The notes under the pieces were generated by a model. That model ran no database searches and was not told the origin of the DNA. It worked only from the letters and a program-made list of their open reading frames with translations. A DNA stretch of 64,000 nt from an uncultured Lachnospiraceae bacterium. GTDB lineage: Bacteria; Bacillota; Clostridia; Lachnospirales; Lachnospiraceae. Where the stretch lies: contig CAJUMB010000003.1 in assembly GCA_910587105.1 (NCBI GenBank), positions 1-64,000 of the forward strand, given 5' to 3'. A program made the translations under genes and the position numbers. Numbering within the stretch: position 1 is the first letter of the stretch; every line of letters begins with the position of its first letter. Shown here in pieces: positions 25,997 to 34,064 of this stretch.

Positions 25997-26938
25997 ATGC
26001 CGTTTAATCAAAAACCACAAAAATTCAATGCAAAGATCAACACAGTCACAATCGGCACAGGTGACAAAGCTATCGCACTGGGTGGAGAAAGCGTACTTCC
26101 TTTCTATACTTTTGACGGTCCCATTGAGAATGCACCCAAGGTTGGTGTAGAAATTACTGATAAAGGTATTGATGATTCTGTACCGGGAATTAAAGCTTTC
26201 TATGAAGGATGCGCAAGCGTAGCTGACATGGCTAAAAAAGCATCCGAAATGGAAGGTGCAGATTTCGTAGTATTGTCATTGGTTGGTGGAGACCCCAACG
26301 GTGATGACAAATCAGTAGATGATCTGGTTGCTGTTGTAAAAGAAGTTGTTGCAGCAGTTGACTGCCCGCTGGTAGTAAAGGGATGTGCAAATGTAGAAAA
26401 AGATGCTGCTCTGCTTCCGAAAGTAGCAGAAGCATGCCAGGGCAAAAATACTCTGATTATGTCTGCAAAAGAAGAAAACTACAAGACTATTGGTGCGTCT
26501 GTAGGTTTAGCTTATGACCTGAACATGGGTGCTGAGTCAGCCGTAGACATCAACTTGGCAAAACAGTTGAATGTTATCAGCACACAGCTGGGAGTAAAAG
26601 CAGATAAGATTGTGATGGATGTTGGTACTGCTGCTGTTGGATACGGATATGAATATGTGGTATCTACCATGGATCGTATCAAAGGCGCCGCATTGTCTCA
26701 GGATGATGCAACACTTCAAATGCCTATTATTACACCGGTAGCAAGCGACGCATGGAGCGTAAAAGAAGCTGTTGCTTCTGAAGAGGATATGCCGGAATGG
26801 GGTCCCGCTGAAGAAAGAGGGATTGGTATGGAAATCATGACTGCAGCATCTGACTTAGTATCTGGTTCAAATGCCGTAATCCTGAGACATCCTCAGTCTG
26901 TTGCAACGATTTCAAAAATGATCAAAGAGTTAGTGTAA
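25997..26938 (+). CDS. acsD: Corrinoid iron-sulfur protein, small subunit
   Basis: 313 residues. The N-terminus (INTVTIGTGDKAIALGGESVLPFYTFDG) and the TIM-barrel body (FVVLSLVGGDPNGDDKSVDDL near residue 87, VVKGCANVEKDAALLPKVAE near residue 123) are typical of AcsD/CdhD. With AcsC it forms the corrinoid Fe-S protein that carries the methyl group from methyl-tetrahydrofolate to ACS. AAAGGAGG precedes the ATG. The sequence TIGTGDKAIALGGE has a counterpart in AcsC (KIGTGDAEYTLGGE), showing the common origin of the two subunits. Confidence 0.96.
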   Translation: MPFNQKPQKFNAKINTVTIGTGDKAIALGGESVLPFYTFDGPIENAPKVGVEITDKGIDDSVPGIKAFYEGCASVADMAKKASEMEGADFVVLSLVGGDPNGDDKSVDDLVAVVKEVVAAVDCPLVVKGCANVEKDAALLPKVAEACQGKNTLIMSAKEENYKTIGASVGLAYDLNMGAESAVDINLAKQLNVISTQLGVKADKIVMDVGTAAVGYGYEYVVSTMDRIKGAALSQDDATLQMPIITPVASDAWSVKEAVASEEDMPEWGPAEERGIGMEIMTAASDLVSGSNAVILRHPQSVATISKMIKELV

Positions 26939-26965
26939 TAGAAAAAAATAGGAGGATAAAAAAGA

Positions 26966-28312
26966 ATGGCGCTGAATGGTATTCAAATTTTTAAAATGAC
27001 ACCAAAAACAAACTGTAAGGACTGTGGCTCCCCAACTTGTATGGCTTTCTCCATGAAAGTTGCCCAGGGTGCCGTTGATATTTCTGCCTGCCCGCATATG
27101 TCAGAAGAAGCTCTGGCTACATTGGCTGACGCAACTGCACCTCCAATGAAGACAATCAAAATTGGTACTGGCGACGCAGAATATACATTAGGCGGAGAGA
27201 CTGTACTTTACAGACATGACAAGACATTTGTAAGCAGACCCAGATATGCAGTAGGTCTTTGCTCCTGCATGGAAGACGCTGATGTGGATGCAAAACTGGA
27301 AGGCTTGAAGAAAGTTGACTATGAGCGTATCGGCGAGAAAATGTACGTGGAATTGATCTACGTAAATTACAATCCTAACAATGGACAGGACAAGTACCTG
27401 GAGATGGTTAAGAAAGCTGCTGCTACAGGCAGAACTCTGGTACTGGGATGTCAGGATGAAGCAGTTGCTAAAGCTGCTCTGGATATCTGCAAAGATGCAA
27501 AACCGGTATTGAACGGCGCAACTGCTGCAAACGCTGAAGCTATGAGCAAATTAGCAACAGACGCAGGTGTTGTACTGGGTGTCAGCGGAGCTGATTTAAA
27601 TGAAATTTATGATACTGTTGCAAAGATCGAAGGACTGGGCAACAAGAATCTTGTAATTGATGTAACAGGCGCTGATGTGAAAGCCACTTTTGCAAACGCT
27701 GTACAGGTTAGACGTGCGGCAATCAAAGATGAAGACCGTACCTTTGGATATCCTTCTATCGTGAACCTGAGCAGAGTAGCTGGCGGCGACAAATATCTGC
27801 AGGAAGCTTTAGCAGCTCTGTTTACAATGAAATATGGTTCCATCATCGTTGTGGATGAAATGACATATGCACAGGCTCTGCCTCTGTATGGCCTGCGTCA
27901 GAATGTATTTACCGATCCTCAGAAACCGATGACTGTAGAACCTGGTATTTATCCGATCAATGGTGGAGACGAGAATTCTCTGTGCCTGACAACTGTAGAC
28001 TTTGCTCTTACATACTTCGTGGTTTCCGGCGAATTGGAGAGATCTGGTGTTCCCTGTAATCTGTTAATCAGCGATGCAGGTGGAATGTCCGTATTGACTG
28101 CATGGGCTGCTGGTAAATTGTCCTCTGGAACAATTGCCAAGTTCATCGAAGAACAGGTAAAAGACAAAGTGAAATGCCGCAAGCTGGTAATCCCAGGAAA
28201 AGTTGCTGTATTGAAAGGTGACTTAGAGGCTAAGCTTCCTGATTGGGAAATCATCGTAGCTCCCAACGAAGCTGTTCAGCTTGTGAAATTCATGAAAGAG
28301 ATGAATGCATAA
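26966..28312 (+). CDS. acsC: Corrinoid iron-sulfur protein, large subunit
   Basis: 448 residues. The N-terminal [4Fe-4S] domain has NCKDCGSPTCMAF and the fourth Cys in DISACP (residues about 13-35). A TIM-barrel domain follows (TIKIGTGDAEYTLGGETVLYR, near residue 66), and the C-terminal part is the B12-binding domain (LLISDAGGMSVLTAWAAGKL near residue 370). The cobalt of its corrinoid accepts and donates the methyl group; the Fe-S cluster allows reductive activation. SD AGGAGG. It lies 27 bases after acsD and before acsE. Confidence 0.96.
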   Translation: MALNGIQIFKMTPKTNCKDCGSPTCMAFSMKVAQGAVDISACPHMSEEALATLADATAPPMKTIKIGTGDAEYTLGGETVLYRHDKTFVSRPRYAVGLCSCMEDADVDAKLEGLKKVDYERIGEKMYVELIYVNYNPNNGQDKYLEMVKKAAATGRTLVLGCQDEAVAKAALDICKDAKPVLNGATAANAEAMSKLATDAGVVLGVSGADLNEIYDTVAKIEGLGNKNLVIDVTGADVKATFANAVQVRRAAIKDEDRTFGYPSIVNLSRVAGGDKYLQEALAALFTMKYGSIIVVDEMTYAQALPLYGLRQNVFTDPQKPMTVEPGIYPINGGDENSLCLTTVDFALTYFVVSGELERSGVPCNLLISDAGGMSVLTAWAAGKLSSGTIAKFIEEQVKDKVKCRKLVIPGKVAVLKGDLEAKLPDWEIIVAPNEAVQLVKFMKEMNA

Positions 28313-28361
28313 ATAAAATGCAACTGAGTTAAAATATATTTATAATAAAGGAGAAACTGGT

Positions 28362-29147
28362 ATGGCAAAATTTATCGTTATCGGTGAGAGGATTCATTGT
28401 ATCTCTCCTGTTATCCGTGAAGCAATGGCAAAAAGGGATCCCGCACCGATTCTGCAGAGAGCAAAAGAACAGTTGGATGCTGGCGCTACTTACATTGATG
28501 TAAACATCGGACCTGCTGAAAATGATGGTGAAGACCTGATGAAATGGGCTGTTACCACAATTCAGAATGAGTTTGACAACGTACCTCTGGCACTGGATAC
28601 AGCTAACAAGGCTGCAATCGAAGCAGGTATTTCGGTATACAACAGAGCAAAAGGCAAACCAATCGTAAACTCTGCTGACGCTGGTGACAGACTCAGCTAC
28701 ATTGATTTGGCTGCTGCTAACGATGCAATCGTAATTGCACTGTGTTCAGCAGGAAGCGTTCCCGCAGATGTGGACGAACGTATGGCATTCTGCCAGCAGA
28801 TGCTGGAGCATGGTATGACTTTGGGTATGGAAGCAGAAGATCTGTGGTTCGATCCGTTATTCCTGGTTGCTAAGGGAATGCAGGAACAGCAGAAATCCAT
28901 TATGGAAGCTATCCGTCAGTTCTCAGAGATGGGACTGAACACAACAGGTGGTCTGTCCAACGTTTCCAACGGTATGCCTAAGAACATCCGTCCGATCGTA
29001 GATTCTATGATGCTGGCTATGTGTATGACAATGGGTCTTACATCTGCTATCGTAAATCCATGTGATCAGAGACTGATGGAAACAGTTAAGACTTGTGATA
29101 TCCTTCTGGATAACTCACTGTATGCAGATTCTTACCTTGAACTGTAA
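28362..29147 (+). CDS. acsE: Methyltetrahydrofolate:corrinoid protein methyltransferase
   Basis: 261 residues, normal length for AcsE/MeTr. The pterin-binding TIM barrel is shown by VIGERIHCISP at the N-terminus, GATYIDVNIGPAENDGEDLM near residue 42, LALDTANKAAIEAGI near residue 75, PIVNSADAGDRL near residue 98 and TTGGLSNVSNGMP near residue 194. It moves the methyl group from N5-methyl-tetrahydrofolate to the cobalt of the corrinoid protein and thus links the folate branch, absent from this window, to ACS. The SD is AAAGGAG. A terminator-like hairpin follows the stop. Confidence 0.96.
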   Translation: MAKFIVIGERIHCISPVIREAMAKRDPAPILQRAKEQLDAGATYIDVNIGPAENDGEDLMKWAVTTIQNEFDNVPLALDTANKAAIEAGISVYNRAKGKPIVNSADAGDRLSYIDLAAANDAIVIALCSAGSVPADVDERMAFCQQMLEHGMTLGMEAEDLWFDPLFLVAKGMQEQQKSIMEAIRQFSEMGLNTTGGLSNVSNGMPKNIRPIVDSMMLAMCMTMGLTSAIVNPCDQRLMETVKTCDILLDNSLYADSYLEL

Positions 29148-29182
29148 TTTTTAGTTTCCTATAATTTTAGAAATCCATATAT

Positions 29183-29235
29183 CGGGATGGAGGAAAAAAA
29201 GCGGGTTTACCCTTTTGCTTCTTCCATCCCGTTTT
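29183..29235 (+). terminator. Terminator-like structure between acsE and acsV
   Basis: CGGGATGGA (from 29183) pairs with TCCATCCCG (to 29231), with an inner GGG/CCC helix, then TTTT. It should end or thin the transcript before acsV. Confidence 0.6.
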
Positions 29236-29317
29236 AAATGTATGAAAAAATGAAACGCAGGCGGAAATGAAGCGGGCGGAGATTTCCGGCCTCAATAGGA
29301 TAAAGGAGATTTCATCT

Positions 29318-31252
29318 ATGTATAAGGTGACGTTTAAATTTGAAGATGGTAGTCAGGTGGAAAATTATGCAACAGAGGGTGAGAATCTTCTGGAATTAGC
29401 CCAGAAGTCCAATGTGGTTATTGATGCACCTTGTTCTGGTAATGCCTCCTGCGGAAAATGCAAGCTTAAACTGTTAAGCGGTGAAATGAAATCCAAGAAG
29501 ACCCGTCATATTACAGACGATGAGTTTGACCAGGGATGGAGATTGGCATGTATCAGTGAGCCTTCTGAAGATTTGGAAGTGCTGGTTCCGGATATTGCTT
29601 CTGCATTTAAAAGCCGGATGAAAGTGGCCGATTTAAGTTCAAAAGCTGAGGTACAGATTTTCCAGAATGCCAAGGAGAGCATTGAGCTGGCTGGGATTGA
29701 TCTGCGCAATAGTCTGGATGTGGTGGAAGTGACTATGGATTCCCCATCACTGGATGACACCATGCCGGACAACGAACGTCTGAGCCGTGCCCTTCGAAAA
29801 TATATGAATCTGAAAAAAGTACGTCTTCCATATTCGGTGATTCGCAAGATACCGGATGTTCTCAGAGAAAGCGGCTTTTCAGTGCAGTGTGTGCTTCGTA
29901 CCACTCCCGATGATATGTTTGTCTATGATATTTTCCCGAAAGATTATGATGTGGTAATCGGCGGTCTGGCTATTGACATCGGAACCACTACCGTGTCCGC
30001 GTTGATCATCGATATGGAGACTGGGGAGATTCTGGCAAAAGCGTCGTCTGGCAATGGTCAGATCCGTTATGGTGCAGACGTAATTAATCGTATTATTGAA
30101 TCCACAAAGGACGGCGGGAAAGAACGTCTGCAGAGAGCTGTGATAGAGGAGACGATTAATCCGCTGATTCAGGAGATGTGTGACAGTATCCAGTTTCCGA
30201 AAAGGCAGATATACCGTATGTGCATCGCAGGCAACACAACCATGAACCATCTGTTTGCAGGAATTAATGCGGACCCGCTTCGTATGGAGCCATACATTCC
30301 CGCATTTTTCAAGACAAACTCTCTCTTTGCATCGGACTTGGGAATTGATGTGAATCCGGATGCCCATATTATCGTGGCACCCAATATTGGAAGCTATGTG
30401 GGCGGGGATATTACAGCAGGGACTTTTGTGAGTATGATTTGGAATAAGCCGGAGTTTTCTCTGTTTATTGATTTGGGAACCAACGGCGAGCTGGTGTTCG
30501 GTAACTCCGATTTCCTGATGAGCTGTGCCTGTTCAGCAGGTCCTGCATTTGAAGGCGGCGATATCAGCTGTGGAATGCGTGCCACAGATGGTGCGATTGA
30601 GGCATGTACCATTGACCCAGAGACCATGGAGCCATCCTGTAAGATTATCGGAGACGAGGGTGAGAAACCCATCGGCTTGTGCGGGTCCGGTATTATCGAC
30701 GTGATCAGCGAACTTTACCGTACAAGAATCATTGATCCTAAAGGTAAATTTATACGGGAAGGAAAACGGATCAAACATGATGAATACGGCATGGGCAGTT
30801 ATGTGCTTGCATTTGAAGAAGAAGCAGGTTCTGTAAAAGATGTTGAAATCACGGAAGTTGATATTGATAACTTTATCCGTGCAAAAGGGGCAATTTTCTC
30901 AGCTATCCGTACAATGCTCACATCCCTGGATTTTGATATTTCCATGATTGAGAATGTCTATGTTGCAGGAGGCATTGGCAGTGGTATCAACATGAAGAAT
31001 GCGGTATCCATTGGCATGTTCCCGGATATTCCGATGGATAAATTCCATTATGTGGGGAATTCTTCTCTGTCAGGTTCTTATGTAATGCTCTTATCTACAG
31101 AGTCGGAGAGAAAAGTTTATGAGATTGCACAAAATATGACATATCTGGAATTGAGTGCAGTTCCTTCTTATATGGATGAATTTATAGGGGCCTGTTTCCT
31201 GCCTCATACAGATATGACGCTGTTCCCTTCTGTAGAATCTCAAATGAAATAA
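29318..31252 (+). CDS. acsV: Reductive activator of the corrinoid protein (RACo)
   Basis: 644 residues from the ATG at 29318, set by AAGGAG 9 bases upstream; a frame opening at 29267 lacks an SD. An N-terminal [2Fe-2S] ferredoxin domain has CSGNASCGKC near residue 39 and a fourth Cys in LACIS near residue 74. A linker and a large ASKHA-type ATPase domain follow (GLAIDIGTTTVSALIIDM near residue 216, FIDLGTNGELVFGN near 393, GLCGSGIIDVISEL near 472). It uses ATP to return the inactive Co(II) corrinoid of AcsCD to Co(I). It comes after a terminator-like hairpin, so it may have a separate or reduced supply of transcript. Confidence 0.95.
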   Translation: MYKVTFKFEDGSQVENYATEGENLLELAQKSNVVIDAPCSGNASCGKCKLKLLSGEMKSKKTRHITDDEFDQGWRLACISEPSEDLEVLVPDIASAFKSRMKVADLSSKAEVQIFQNAKESIELAGIDLRNSLDVVEVTMDSPSLDDTMPDNERLSRALRKYMNLKKVRLPYSVIRKIPDVLRESGFSVQCVLRTTPDDMFVYDIFPKDYDVVIGGLAIDIGTTTVSALIIDMETGEILAKASSGNGQIRYGADVINRIIESTKDGGKERLQRAVIEETINPLIQEMCDSIQFPKRQIYRMCIAGNTTMNHLFAGINADPLRMEPYIPAFFKTNSLFASDLGIDVNPDAHIIVAPNIGSYVGGDITAGTFVSMIWNKPEFSLFIDLGTNGELVFGNSDFLMSCACSAGPAFEGGDISCGMRATDGAIEACTIDPETMEPSCKIIGDEGEKPIGLCGSGIIDVISELYRTRIIDPKGKFIREGKRIKHDEYGMGSYVLAFEEEAGSVKDVEITEVDIDNFIRAKGAIFSAIRTMLTSLDFDISMIENVYVAGGIGSGINMKNAVSIGMFPDIPMDKFHYVGNSSLSGSYVMLLSTESERKVYEIAQNMTYLELSAVPSYMDEFIGACFLPHTDMTLFPSVESQMK

Positions 31253-31289
31253 AAGACTAATGTATGTTTACAATCAGGAGAATGAAACG

Positions 31290-31961
31290 ATGGAGAAAAT
31301 GACAGATAAAGAATTTCCATACGGCAAAGACAATAAAGAAAGGCTGCCCTGGGAACACTATTTGTCTCAGTATGAGCAGGCAGACCCACAGGAAATTGCA
31401 GAGCGGCTGCAGATTGTTTATGAGCCGGAGACCAAGCGTTTTACCCTGGAATTGCTGGGTACGGTGTATTTTGTTACCTGGCCGGATTTTCAGGTATCAC
31501 ACAAGGAAGACAGCATGGGCTGTTATCCTCTGGAGGATGTGATTGCCGCTAAGATTCTTGTGATCCGCTATCTGTTGAATGGAAAGTACTCATTTTCCAG
31601 AGGGGAATTTTGTACCTACAGTGAAATGCCCTGGGGCAATGTATATCAGAAACAGTTTCATGGACGCTGTATCCTCAGGCTTGCCTACGGTTTTGGAAAT
31701 AAACTGAAAAGTTTCCAGGCGGTTATGGAGCGTATGGGCGGCAAAAAGTTGGAATTTGGGGACCTTTCCTATGAAATCTGTCTCACCGGCCAGTATTTCA
31801 TCCGTTTTATTTTGTGGGAAGGGGATGAAGAATTTCCGCCTTCTTCGCAGATTTTGTTTTCCAATAATTTCCCTAATGCATTTGAAGCAGAGGATATGGC
31901 TGTGACCGGAGATGTAACAATTGGAATGATGAAGGCCCTGGAAAAGAGCATAAATGCATAG
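31290..31961 (+). CDS. DUF3786 protein linked to corrinoid activation genes
   Basis: 223 residues from the ATG at 31290, which has CAGGAG 8 bases upstream. The sequence has the DUF3786 pattern: TLELLGTVYFVTWPDF near residue 54, VIAAKILVIRYLLNG near residue 88, and a C-terminal FIRFILWEGDEEFPPSSQIL followed by NFPNAFEAEDMAVTGD. Its function is not known. In many anaerobes it occurs beside acsV or other corrinoid protein genes, so a role in handling the corrinoid or its redox state is plausible but unproven. It has five scattered cysteines and no clear cluster motif. Confidence 0.82.
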   Translation: MEKMTDKEFPYGKDNKERLPWEHYLSQYEQADPQEIAERLQIVYEPETKRFTLELLGTVYFVTWPDFQVSHKEDSMGCYPLEDVIAAKILVIRYLLNGKYSFSRGEFCTYSEMPWGNVYQKQFHGRCILRLAYGFGNKLKSFQAVMERMGGKKLEFGDLSYEICLTGQYFIRFILWEGDEEFPPSSQILFSNNFPNAFEAEDMAVTGDVTIGMMKALEKSINA

Positions 31962-31971
31962 CAAAAAATGG

Positions 31972-32005
31972 CAGGCAGGTATGGTGGAGTAATACCTGCC
32001 TGTTT
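31972..32005 (+). terminator. Terminator after the DUF3786 gene
   Basis: CAGGCAGGTAT, a 9-base loop, ATACCTGCCTG (11-bp perfect stem), then TTT. The U tract is short. Confidence 0.6.
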
Positions 32006-32037
32006 GTGGGATAATAAAGAAAAAGGCGGATGATTGT

Positions 32038-32856
32038 ATGAGGTTTGATTTACATTGCCATACAAGCAACGGCTCTCTGGATGGGAGAATTGATATTGAG
32101 GATTATGTGCGGCTTCTCAGGCAGAAGGGCTTTGATGGGATGCTGGTCACTGACCACAATACGTATAATGGGTATCGTGCCTGGAAAAAACTTCATGGAA
32201 AAGGTGTGTATGAAGATTTTGTTATACTAAAGGGAATTGAATACGACACAATAGATGCCGGGCATATTCTGGTGATTATGCCGGATGAGCTGAAGCTGCG
32301 TATACTGGAGGTACGCGGCCTTCCGGTACAGCTTCTGGTGAAAATTGTCCACCGCTATGGTGGGATTCTGGGGCCGGCACATCCTTTCGGCGCAAAGTTT
32401 CTGAGTGCTATGTGTTCAGAAAAGTTGAAAAGAGATAAAGAACTGATACATCAGTTTGATTTTGTGGAGGCCTTTAATACCTGTGAGCTGCCGGAATCTA
32501 ACCGTCAGGCCGGCGAATTGGCTAGAAAATACCGGAAACCGGCTTTTGGCGGTTCGGATTCTCATAGAAAACAATATGTGGGAACTGCTTATACGGATAT
32601 CAATTATGATATTCAGAATTGCAATGACTTTATCTATGCAGTAAAAAATGGTTATGTGGTAGGATGCGGCGGCCAGGAACGGGAACCGGTGAGGCAGCAT
32701 CCGGCGTGGAATCTGGTGCCTGTGGGGACAGCCTGGAAGATCTATAATCATGGCCTGGCTGTCCTGAAATCCCACAAGCGGAAAGTAAAAGTACAAGAAA
32801 TTTTTGACATGAATAAAGCGCGGTCTGTGCGCGAACTTATAAAATCCCATAAATAA
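32038..32856 (+). CDS. PHP-domain metal-dependent phosphoesterase
   Basis: 272 residues. The metal-binding His/Asp motifs of the PHP superfamily are in order: FDLHCHTSNGS at the N-terminus, VTDHNTYNG near residue 38, KGIEYDTIDAGHIL near residue 66, GPAHPFGAKF near residue 112, VEAFNTCE near residue 142 and GGSDSHRKQYVGTAYT near residue 177. It is cytoplasmic. Substrates in this group range from nucleotides to RNA ends, and none is indicated here. It follows the acs genes on the same strand but after a terminator-like hairpin, and converges with the SpoIIE-type gene 17 bases away. Confidence 0.88.
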   Translation: MRFDLHCHTSNGSLDGRIDIEDYVRLLRQKGFDGMLVTDHNTYNGYRAWKKLHGKGVYEDFVILKGIEYDTIDAGHILVIMPDELKLRILEVRGLPVQLLVKIVHRYGGILGPAHPFGAKFLSAMCSEKLKRDKELIHQFDFVEAFNTCELPESNRQAGELARKYRKPAFGGSDSHRKQYVGTAYTDINYDIQNCNDFIYAVKNGYVVGCGGQEREPVRQHPAWNLVPVGTAWKIYNHGLAVLKSHKRKVKVQEIFDMNKARSVRELIKSHK

Positions 32857-32873
32857 GATGGAAGTAATCAATA

Positions 32874-34055
32874 TCAATAATAGGTGATGGTTACTGTCTT
32901 TTCCATCTGTTCCATTAATTCCTTCAAGTGTTCGGCAAGCTGGTTTCTTGCGTGCAGCTGGAAAGCAAGATTCGGGTTCAGGTGTGCTGCGTTGACGGCG
33001 GTGCCCAGGATAATCTCCATATGGGTGCAGTCTTCGATCAGAACTTTGGCAATCATGGCGCCGCCGTTATTTTCATCTAATTGATTGTAGAAAGATTCGT
33101 CTAAATCTTCGTCAGAAGCATATTTCTCCAGCAGTTTTAAGGTGTGGCTTAAAGTAATGACCCCTTCTGTGGTAAGGTCAATCCCCTCAATATGAGCGAT
33201 GGGAGGTATGTTGGGGTCGAGAGGACCGGGTTCATCGGTTATGGGTTTGTCAAGAATACGGGCGGTGATCTCAGAGCTGGTTCCTCCGCTGACGATGCGG
33301 TATGCATCTCCCTCCATGAGATGTCTTACCGCCTTTTCGTCGTCCTGAGGACTTTTTGGCGGTCCGGTCATTAATTTCACCAATTTCTTTTTGGAAATTT
33401 TCATAACGGCTATGGTAGTGTCATCTCCTGGACGCCCCTCATATAGCTCATCGCAGCCCTGGCTCAGCACAGTGGCAAGTCTGGCGGCCGAGTGGGCAGA
33501 CCTGGCGGACCGCACCGTGTAATTGGACATATTTTCCCATGTCCAGTCCAGATTGAACAGGTCACCGGGGCCTGCATAGATGGTTCCGTCGCTGACCAGT
33601 ACAAATATATCTCCCTCTTTTACCCGAAAGCGGTATTCGTTGATCTTCTTTCCCTCGATTTCCCGGATATTTTGTGGGATTGGAAGCAGTTCCCCGTCCC
33701 GGACAAAAATGCAGGAGGGATTGTCGTATTCCACCAGGTAGGCTTGGCCATTGTCGAATACCTGGAGAATGCTGAAAGTGGCATAGGCGATCTGGCGCTC
33801 CTGACAGACGGGCAGGGTTTTGGCCACGGTTTTCACACAGTCTTCCAGAGATGCCCCGTTTAAAAACATGGTTCCCAAAATCTTTGATGTGAGAGTGGCC
33901 AGTATATTGGCTTTTACCCCGCTTCCCATGCCGTCGGCCAGAATCAGAATATGGGAATTGTCTGTGTGAAGCATCTCCACTTTATCCCCGCATAATTCTT
34001 CATTTTTTTTATTCAGGCTTTTATAAGCCATTTCTACACGGATACTCATCTTCAT
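32874..34055 (-). CDS. SpoIIE-type serine phosphatase paired with sensory hydrogenase
   Basis: 393 residues. The PP2C/SpoIIE catalytic domain fills residues ~1-220: ILILADGMGSGVKAN near residue 37, FVLVSDGTIYAG near residue 151 and PGDDTTIAVMKI near residue 206, giving the metal-binding Asp set. A C-terminal domain of about 150 residues (DEPGPLDPNIPPIAHIEGID onward) is helical and of unknown role. Such phosphatases act on phosphorylated anti-sigma-antagonist or other Ser/Thr phosphoproteins. GGGGA precedes the ATG, and the start is only 9 bases after the stop of the hydrogenase-like gene, so the two form an operon. Confidence 0.88.
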   Translation of the reverse strand: MKMSIRVEMAYKSLNKKNEELCGDKVEMLHTDNSHILILADGMGSGVKANILATLTSKILGTMFLNGASLEDCVKTVAKTLPVCQERQIAYATFSILQVFDNGQAYLVEYDNPSCIFVRDGELLPIPQNIREIEGKKINEYRFRVKEGDIFVLVSDGTIYAGPGDLFNLDWTWENMSNYTVRSARSAHSAARLATVLSQGCDELYEGRPGDDTTIAVMKISKKKLVKLMTGPPKSPQDDEKAVRHLMEGDAYRIVSGGTSSEITARILDKPITDEPGPLDPNIPPIAHIEGIDLTTEGVITLSHTLKLLEKYASDEDLDESFYNQLDENNGGAMIAKVLIEDCTHMEIILGTAVNAAHLNPNLAFQLHARNQLAEHLKELMEQMEKTVTITYY

Positions 34056-34064
34056 TCATCCCCA

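Noticed and set aside
25925..28361. Cobalamin riboswitch near the corrinoid protein genes
   Set aside because: Gaps are too short and no B12-box-like sequence was seen.
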